This document shows, one piece after another, positions 6,307 to 10,407 of a DNA stretch of 10,407 nt (positions are counted from its first letter, which is position 1; each line of letters starts with the position of its first letter). The stretch is from Proteobacteria bacterium UBA2996. Lineage in GTDB: Bacteria > Pseudomonadota > Gammaproteobacteria > Arenicellales > UBA868. The notes under the pieces are model-generated. The model ran no database searches. It was not told where the DNA came from and worked only from the letters and a program-made list of their open reading frames with translations. The position numbers and the translations under genes were made by a program. The stretch spans positions 1,351 through 11,757 of the forward strand of contig DDZY01000067.1 in the NCBI GenBank assembly GCA_002346525.1, written 5' to 3'.

Positions 6307-6588
6307 ATGAAAGACTATATGGTTACCCATACCTTCAAATCCGAGGAGATTCGTCAGCAGTACTTTGCGATGGGTCAGGATATGACCCTGGACGATATTC
6401 GTGCGCAGATGAAAAACGATAACGCGTCTTTCCAGATGAACTGGAATGCAGGCGAGGACGACATGGTGATGTACTGCTGGTGGAAAGCCGACAGCCCGGA
6501 GGCCATTCTTGAAACGCTTGGCGAAATGGGCGAGATGTTTCACAACGACGTCAAGGAAATGCCCAACATCATCGATGTGACGGACTGA
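6307..6588 (+). CDS. Small Met-rich conserved-looking protein of unknown function
   Basis: The 93-residue protein is soluble, acidic and rich in methionine (11 of 93, at 1, 5, 22, 26, 35, 44, 53, 55, 74, 77 and 85), with one cysteine in the aromatic patch MYCWWKAD (55-62). The order of likely strands and helices (strand YMVTHTF, helix about 12-22, helix about 28-36, strand SFQMNWNA, strand DMVMYCWW, helix about 63-80) resembles small alpha/beta ferredoxin-like proteins such as the DUF4242 group, but this is a guess from shape. ATG 6307 is preferred to the ATG at 6301: the strong AGGAG is 7 bases from the former and only 1 base from the latter. It has a candidate promoter and a strong terminator of its own, so it is probably a single-gene, well-expressed unit. 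Confidence 0.8.
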   Translation: MKDYMVTHTFKSEEIRQQYFAMGQDMTLDDIRAQMKNDNASFQMNWNAGEDDMVMYCWWKADSPEAILETLGEMGEMFHNDVKEMPNIIDVTD

Positions 6589-6605
6589 ATATTCGGTCAA
6601 GAAGG

Positions 6606-6643
6606 CGGCTGGCGAGTGCCCACGCGCTCCCAGCCGTTTTTTT
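6606..6643 (+). terminator. Rho-independent terminator after the small Met-rich gene
   Basis: CGGCTGG (6606-6612) pairs with CCAGCCG (6630-6636). GAG (6614-6616) pairs with CTC (6627-6629) across a one-base bulge, extending the stem, and seven T residues follow at once (6637-6643). It starts 17 bases after the stop at 6588 and also separates this unit from the convergent transporter gene ending at 6674. Confidence 0.88.
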
Positions 6644-6673
6644 GTCTCTTGAGTGACGAGGGAAGCGTCAGAT

Positions 6674-7585
6674 CTAGGAGATGGGCGCTTCGAAGGGTGG
6701 TTTCCGCCCGGAGGCTTTTGCCCCGATGAGTGCCATCAGTGTGATCGCTGCCAGAATCAGTGCGCCGCCTGTGATCGATGATCCCGAGGGAATCTCGCCG
6801 ATACCGATCCAGACAATGATGGGCCCGGCAATCACTTCGGTCATCGACAGCAGCGTGAGTTCCACAGCTTGAAGATGTCGGGCTCCGGCGGTGAAGAGCA
6901 CAAAACCCAGTCCGATCTGGAACCATCCCATGCCCAGGCAGTTCATGAGATCCACCCAGGGTATAGAGAACTCCCAGCCGGAAAAACCAATACCCCCAAG
7001 ACCGTAGAGCGATGCGACCACGGTCGCACAGAAAATGGTAATGAGTTTGTCTGTCCCGGGGCGTACCCGAAGCGATATGGTGAGTCCCGCAAAGCCCAGT
7101 GCTGCCACCAAGGCGAATCCTTCCCCCAGGCCTTTTCCGAGCGAGAGCTCTTCGCCGGCCATGATGCCGATACCGACTGCGGCAACTGCCATGGCCGCCC
7201 ACATATAGAGGGCGATCCGCTCACCCAGAATAACCCATCCGGCCAGCGCCGCGAAAAACGGCGCGCTGGCAAGCAAAAACATGGCGTTGGCGACGGTCGT
7301 ATATTCAAGCGCAAGGATATAACCCGAAAAAGCGGTACCAAGACACAGCCCTCCTGCCAGCGCCGGAAGACCCGCCTTGCCAAGGGCGTCGCGTACCTGA
7401 CCCCGATAACGCCAGCCCAGCCACAGGCTCAGAGCTGCCAGCAGGGCGAGCGAGCGATACAGCAGTACCTGCCAGGGGGTCGCTTCTTGAATCAGCCGGT
7501 AGAGAATGCCCGAGGTGCTCCAGAAGATACCGGCCAGGAGGACCAGCGGGATACCGACACGACGGTTAGCAGAAGAGGGGGTCAA
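6674..7585 (-). CDS. EamA/DMT-superfamily transporter
   Basis: The 303-residue protein is mostly hydrophobic, with about ten membrane helices in two five-helix halves, as in the EamA (RhaT/YdcZ-like) drug/metabolite transporters. Helix 1 carries the typical GIFWSTSGILYRL (19-31). YTTVANAMFLLASAPFFAAL (95-114) followed by GWVILGERI (116-124) is the conserved helix 3-4 segment ending each EamA repeat. The second half shows VELTLLSMTEVIAGPIIVW (241-259), then GEIPS. The C-terminus is short and hydrophilic. The frame starts at a TTG at 7585, with no good Shine-Dalgarno, so the exact start is uncertain; no in-frame ATG occurs before helix 3. It follows the methyltransferase gene by 131 bases and may have its own promoter. 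Family substrates range from amino acids to nucleosides and cannot be told from sequence. Confidence 0.85.
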   Translation of the reverse strand: MTPSSANRRVGIPLVLLAGIFWSTSGILYRLIQEATPWQVLLYRSLALLAALSLWLGWRYRGQVRDALGKAGLPALAGGLCLGTAFSGYILALEYTTVANAMFLLASAPFFAALAGWVILGERIALYMWAAMAVAAVGIGIMAGEELSLGKGLGEGFALVAALGFAGLTISLRVRPGTDKLITIFCATVVASLYGLGGIGFSGWEFSIPWVDLMNCLGMGWFQIGLGFVLFTAGARHLQAVELTLLSMTEVIAGPIIVWIGIGEIPSGSSITGGALILAAITLMALIGAKASGRKPPFEAPIS

Positions 7586-7672
7586 TAGGGTCGGCGGGAA
7601 AAGGTGAGGACAGGAACCGCCGGATCATACGGCAGTTGCGGGGTTGTGAGTATCACCCGGACGACCGTTTGC

Positions 7673-7703
7673 CTTATAAAGAGGCACGTCGCTCGGTATT
7701 CAA
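7673..7703 (-). promoter_or_regulatory. Possible promoter of the EamA transporter gene
   Basis: Reading leftward, TTGAAT (7703-7698) and TATAAG (7678-7673, five of six) are 19 bases apart, slightly longer than ideal. It lies in the 131-base gap after the methyltransferase gene and would leave a leader of about 80 bases. The sequence between it and the transporter start shows no clear Shine-Dalgarno. Confidence 0.3.
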
Positions 7704-7716
7704 GCGCCAGGCTCGT

Positions 7717-8373
7717 TTACGATGGACTCGGCCGGATCACCAGGAGTTTGCCCGGAATATCCTGTTGTGTGAGGTAGGGAATATCGGAGATGTTTTCCAC
7801 GTTAAACCCGTGTTCGTGCCTGCTTTGCTCAAGAAGGGTTTCCCAGCCGATGTCGCGCCAGCCTTTGCCGTTGACGGTGGCAACCAACGCCCCGCCGGGT
7901 TTCAAGCCTGCAAAGAGTTTGACCAGATCAAAGGGCTGGTTGCGGTGATGTGAAAACACCCCGACACAGATGACGGCATCGTAGATGGGATCGAGTGCCA
8001 GGGCGGCCGTGAGGTCCGCTTCACCGAGAGTCCGATAGATCCTGCGGGCTTTCGCTTTTTCGAGCATTTCGGGCGACAGGTCGAGGCCGTCCAGATGGTG
8101 ATAACCAAGCTCGCGCAGCAGTTCCCCCACAAGACCTGTGCCGCAGCCCATATCGAGAATGACGCTGTCTCGCGATGGCAGCAGTCTCTCGAGCGCCTCT
8201 ACCGCGGCATGGGGGGCCCGGTATCCAAACTCATCCAGAAGGTCACGGTCGTAGGTATCTGCCCAATTGCGGTAGGTGAGGCGTACCTCATCGCTGTTCT
8301 TCTCGGAATAGTTTCGGGCCAGACGGGGATCCAGGCTGGATGATTGCGGTTGCGTTCTTGAGGGATCGGTCAT
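7717..8373 (-). CDS. Class I SAM-dependent methyltransferase (METTL27/WBSCR27-like)
   Basis: The 218-residue protein has a typical class I Rossmann methyltransferase domain. Motif I is VILDMGCGTGLVG (71-83); the acidic residue at the end of strand two is Asp98 in GLDLSPEMLEKA (96-107). DAVICVGVFSHH (132-143) covers strand four and the region after it, and FAGLKPGGALVATVNG (154-169) is the post-motif loop. The N-terminal VRLTYRNWADTYDRDL (30-45) and GYRAPHAAVEAL (50-61) resemble METTL27/WBSCR27-like enzymes, whose acceptor is not established. Its ATG overlaps the stop of the SDR gene as ATGA (8370-8373), so it is probably translationally coupled and works with the acyl-CoA enzymes upstream. 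The acceptor substrate is unknown. Confidence 0.85.
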   Translation of the reverse strand: MTDPSRTQPQSSSLDPRLARNYSEKNSDEVRLTYRNWADTYDRDLLDEFGYRAPHAAVEALERLLPSRDSVILDMGCGTGLVGELLRELGYHHLDGLDLSPEMLEKAKARRIYRTLGEADLTAALALDPIYDAVICVGVFSHHRNQPFDLVKLFAGLKPGGALVATVNGKGWRDIGWETLLEQSRHEHGFNVENISDIPYLTQQDIPGKLLVIRPSPS

Positions 8374-9176
8374 GATGAGATCACGGATTTCAATGCATCA
8401 CTTAACGACGCTACGCCGCCCAGCGACCAGCCTCCGTCTACCGGAAGAATAACGCCCGTGATGTAGGCGGCTGCAGGCGATGCCAGAAACATTGCGGCCG
8501 ATGCGATATCTTCTTTGGTTCCCTGACGGCCGAGTGGCACCGATGCCGTTACTGCGTTTTGCATCTGGGAGGTTGGGGCCAGGCGGGCCATTCCCTCGGT
8601 ATCCGCAATGGGTCCCGGTACGATGGAGTTCACCCGCACCCCTTCGCATCCCCACTCCATCGCCAGTACCCGGGTCAGCATATCGACGCCGGCCTTGGCC
8701 GCACAGACATGGGCCTGCAACTCCATTGGCTGAAACGCCTGGGGTGCTGAGATATTGATAACGGTACTGCCGGGTTTTGCCAAAAAGGCATGGGCACTTC
8801 GCAGCACGTGAAAAGTACCCAGCAGATCGATATCCACCACCGCCTTGAAGCCGTTGGGCGACATGCCTGTTGCCGGGGCAGGAAAGTTTCCGGCCGCACC
8901 GGAGATAAGCACGTCGATAGGACCAAAGCGTTCATAGAATTCACGACTGCAGTCAGCAACAGCCTCGTAGTCACGTACGTCCGCGCTGAAACCGATTGCT
9001 TCCGTCTGCGAGGAGAGGGAGCTGACCGCGTCGTCAACCTTCTCCTGAGAGCGGCTCACTACACCAACTGTTGCGCCCGCCTCGGCAAAGCCCTGTGCGA
9101 TCCCGAGATTGATGCCACTGGTGCCGCCCATCACCAGCACCTTGCGGTCAGAAAAGTCCGAGAACCCGTTCATCAT
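8370..9176 (-). CDS. SDR oxidoreductase, 2,4-dienoyl-CoA reductase-like
   Basis: The 268-residue protein is a short-chain dehydrogenase. The NAD(P) loop is GGTSGINLGIAQGFAEAGA (17-35), with an Arg (SRS, 41-43) after strand two suggesting NADPH preference. ADVRD is at 65-69 and SGAAGN at 92-97. VVDIDLLGTF (113-122) and AHVCAAKAGVDMLTRVLAMEWG (155-176) resemble peroxisomal 2,4-dienoyl-CoA reductase. Classical SDRs have YxxxK; here the lysine (161) is kept but position 157 is Val, with His156 beside it. The same loss of Tyr is seen in dienoyl-CoA reductases, where Asp and Lys carry catalysis. VNSIVPGPIADTEGM (182-196) is also typical of that group. The start is one of two adjacent ATGs (9176 or 9173), about 10 bases after the isomerase stop, with only a poor ribosome site. 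It is the middle gene of the operon. Confidence 0.88.
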   Translation of the reverse strand: MMNGFSDFSDRKVLVMGGTSGINLGIAQGFAEAGATVGVVSRSQEKVDDAVSSLSSQTEAIGFSADVRDYEAVADCSREFYERFGPIDVLISGAAGNFPAPATGMSPNGFKAVVDIDLLGTFHVLRSAHAFLAKPGSTVINISAPQAFQPMELQAHVCAAKAGVDMLTRVLAMEWGCEGVRVNSIVPGPIADTEGMARLAPTSQMQNAVTASVPLGRQGTKEDIASAAMFLASPAAAYITGVILPVDGGWSLGGVASLSDALKSVISS

Positions 9177-9186
9177 CTCGCGTGAC

Positions 9187-10008
9187 TCATTGCCGACCCG
9201 TAAATGTCGGCCGCCGCTTGCTGATAAAGGCCTCAAGCCCTTCCTGACCATCTGCGCCCGTCATGTTGGCACCAATCTCCCGGGTTTCGATATCGGTCTG
9301 GGTAAAAAAGTCGTTGTTGAAACTGGCGTGCAGCATCCGCCTCGAGGAGGCAAAGGCCTGCGTGGGCCCTTTGGCAAACTTGGTTGCCAGGGCGACGGCA
9401 GATTCCAGCGCTGTCCCCTCGGGCACGGTCCGCGTCGCGAGTCCCCACTCGACTGCTTCTGCCGCAGAAAGTTCACGATTTTCAAAAATCAGTTCCTGTG
9501 TCCGGCGCAGCCCAATCAGTCGCGGCAACAGCCAGGTAGAACCACCGTCAGGACTGAGCCCTGCGGCGGTATAGGCCAGGCGATAACGAGCGGTTTCATC
9601 GACCAGCACGATATCGCCCACCAGGGTCATGGGTACGCCGCCGCCGGCGGCCATGCCGTTGACGCCCACCACCACCGGTTTTGGCATGGTCAGCAGCAAG
9701 TGCTGAGCCTTATGCCACTGGTCGGCAATCGCGACGAGTTTCTCGGAATCACTGCCGAAGGCCTGGAATTCCTTGAGGTCCCCGCCGAAACTGAACATCG
9801 GGCCGTGGGCGCTAAATACTACGGCACGGATCGCGTCGTCCTGTTGGGCCTCATTTGCTGCCGCGAAAAGATCCAATGCCATCTGCCGCGAAAGCGTGTT
9901 ACCCGATTCAGGTTGATTGAGGCAGATAACGGCAACGGATCCGTCGCACTGATAGTCCACGTGGGGAAGTTCCAATCGAATCTCCATGGGTTGCGACAAA
10001 GGGGACAC
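9187..10008 (-). CDS. Enoyl-CoA hydratase/isomerase family protein, PaaG-like isomerase
   Basis: The 273-residue protein is a crotonase-fold enzyme. The oxyanion-hole segments are FSFGGDLKEF (72-81) and VNGMAAGGG (116-124), and KRRPTFTG (264-271) is the C-terminal signature. Hydratases use two glutamates: here the first is replaced by Pro126 (GGGVPM) and the second by about Tyr146. In GLSPDGGSTWLLPRL (150-164), Asp154 matches the single catalytic Asp of PaaG-type isomerases. A double-bond isomerase is therefore likelier than a hydratase. Substrates would be acyl-CoA thioesters in the cytoplasm. The start is uncertain: GTG at 10008 is used, but ATG at 9987 (MEIRLELP) is as plausible, and neither has a strong ribosome site. 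It is the first gene of the operon with the dienoyl-CoA-reductase-like SDR and the methyltransferase, and diverges from the RHH gene across 122 bases without a convincing promoter. Confidence 0.88.
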   Translation of the reverse strand: MSPLSQPMEIRLELPHVDYQCDGSVAVICLNQPESGNTLSRQMALDLFAAANEAQQDDAIRAVVFSAHGPMFSFGGDLKEFQAFGSDSEKLVAIADQWHKAQHLLLTMPKPVVVGVNGMAAGGGVPMTLVGDIVLVDETARYRLAYTAAGLSPDGGSTWLLPRLIGLRRTQELIFENRELSAAEAVEWGLATRTVPEGTALESAVALATKFAKGPTQAFASSRRMLHASFNNDFFTQTDIETREIGANMTGADGQEGLEAFISKRRPTFTGRQ

Positions 10009-10130
10009 AATGATGACTCAACCGTAAGGGATGAGCAAACCTCGGACCCGCATACCGCCCACAAGGGGTGAACTCGCTGCCAGAGGGGTGCTACCATGGA
10101 GTTTTCGACCGTTTATGAGGAGAGGGCAAG

Positions 10131-10352
10131 ATGGCGATGGGCAAGAAGACCACCATGGAGGTGGAGTTACATCAGGATACAGTGGAGATGCTGGAATACG
10201 CTCAGGAGACTTATGGATTTCGCAGTACTTCCAAGGCGCTTCGGGTGATTTTGGACTATATGGTGGCAGACGCTGACTGGGAGGAGGTATTTATGAATCA
10301 GCGTTGTCTTCGATGCGGTAGCGGTCAGGGCTGGCAGCGCCCTGAGTCATAA
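10131..10352 (+). CDS. Small ribbon-helix-helix protein with C-terminal CxxC
   Basis: The 73-residue protein fits the CopG/MetJ-like ribbon-helix-helix DNA-binding fold. TTMEVELH (7-14) is the DNA-contacting strand, QDTVEMLEYAQETYG (15-29) helix one, and RSTSKALRVILDYMV (31-45) the turn and helix two. After it come DADWEEVF (47-54) and a tail with QRCLRCGSG (57-65), a CxxC pair that could bind metal or sense thiol redox state. GAGGAG lies 8 bases before the ATG at 10131; a second in-frame ATG (10137) would also keep the fold. The next gene starts 36 bases after its stop on the same strand, so the two are probably cotranscribed. It could be a regulator of the neighbouring acyl-CoA operon or of the following gene. 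An antitoxin role is possible, but no toxin is visible. Confidence 0.75.
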   Translation: MAMGKKTTMEVELHQDTVEMLEYAQETYGFRSTSKALRVILDYMVADADWEEVFMNQRCLRCGSGQGWQRPES

Positions 10353-10388
10353 GTATCGTTTTTCAAGCGAACTCATACGGAGAAAACC

Positions 10389-10407
10389 ATGGCAAGCCAG
10401 GTGCAAG
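10389..10407 (+). CDS. Start of an unidentified gene, cut by the window edge
   Basis: An ATG at 10389 with GGAG 6 bases upstream opens a frame (MASQVQ) that runs to the window end. It follows the RHH gene by 36 bases with no terminator between, so it is likely the second gene of that operon. Only six codons are visible, and the product cannot be named. Confidence 0.6.

Noticed and set aside
6869..7588. A 239-residue open frame on the plus strand opposite the EamA transporter
   Set aside because: Composition (Gln/Arg/Gly/Lys-rich, no fold-like pattern) and full overlap with a clear ten-helix transporter mark it as a shadow.
9109..10071. A 320-residue open frame on the plus strand opposite the isomerase gene
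   Set aside because: Low-complexity, His/Arg/Gly-rich product with no recognisable motif, fully antisense to a clear crotonase-family gene; long antisense frames are expected in GC-rich coding DNA.
10131..10407. Toxin-antitoxin module
   Set aside because: The RHH protein could be an antitoxin, but only six codons of the next gene are visible and no toxin motif can be seen.

Overview
The window looks like part of a bacterial chromosome, most likely from a Gammaproteobacterium or a related pseudomonadotal heterotroph. Genes are compact, intergenic gaps are short, Shine-Dalgarno sites are of the GGAG/GAGG type, coding DNA is moderately GC-rich, and the content is fatty-acid, sulfur and C1/methyl-amine metabolism. 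The taxonomic guess is inference. I see no rRNA, tRNA, CRISPR array, insertion sequence or phage gene, and no non-coding stretch longer than about 200 bases.

Layout, left to right. (1) The first 23 codons of a UMF1/Atg22-like MFS transporter (minus, cut by the window edge) diverge from a membrane-anchored spermidine-synthase-like protein (plus, 241-1782). (2) A two-gene persulfide-oxidation operon on the minus strand: a single-domain rhodanese (2914-3210), then an ETHE1-type persulfide dioxygenase with a C-terminal rhodanese domain (1809-2864). It has a good sigma70-type promoter, and the -10 and start region is covered by two AT-rich palindromes that look like a repressor site. (3) A divergent FAD-dependent amine oxidase/demethylase-like protein (3391-4617), convergent with an amidohydrolase-2 enzyme (4634-5581, minus); a perfect hairpin lies between them. 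(4) A GFA-family zinc protein (5775-6185) and a small methionine-rich protein of unknown function (6307-6588) that ends in a strong intrinsic terminator. (5) A minus-strand group: enoyl-CoA hydratase/isomerase (9187-10008), 2,4-dienoyl-CoA-reductase-like SDR (8370-9176) and a class I methyltransferase (7717-8373), tightly packed with an ATGA overlap, followed after a gap by an EamA-type transporter (6674-7585). (6) A small ribbon-helix-helix protein with a CxxC tail (10131-10352) and the first codons of another gene (from 10389).

How the genes may work together. The rhodanese pair should convert and oxidise glutathione persulfide as part of sulfide detoxification. The SDR lacks the usual SDR tyrosine in the manner of 2,4-dienoyl-CoA reductases. 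Its partner lacks both hydratase glutamates but keeps a PaaG-like aspartate. Together they look like the two auxiliary enzymes needed to degrade unsaturated acyl-CoAs. The FAD enzyme and the GFA protein could be linked through formaldehyde, but only proximity suggests this. I found no clear evidence of a wholly new system. The most intriguing items are the palindrome-dressed sulfur promoter, the dienoyl-CoA/isomerase/methyltransferase operon, the isolated Met-rich protein, and the RHH-CxxC protein.
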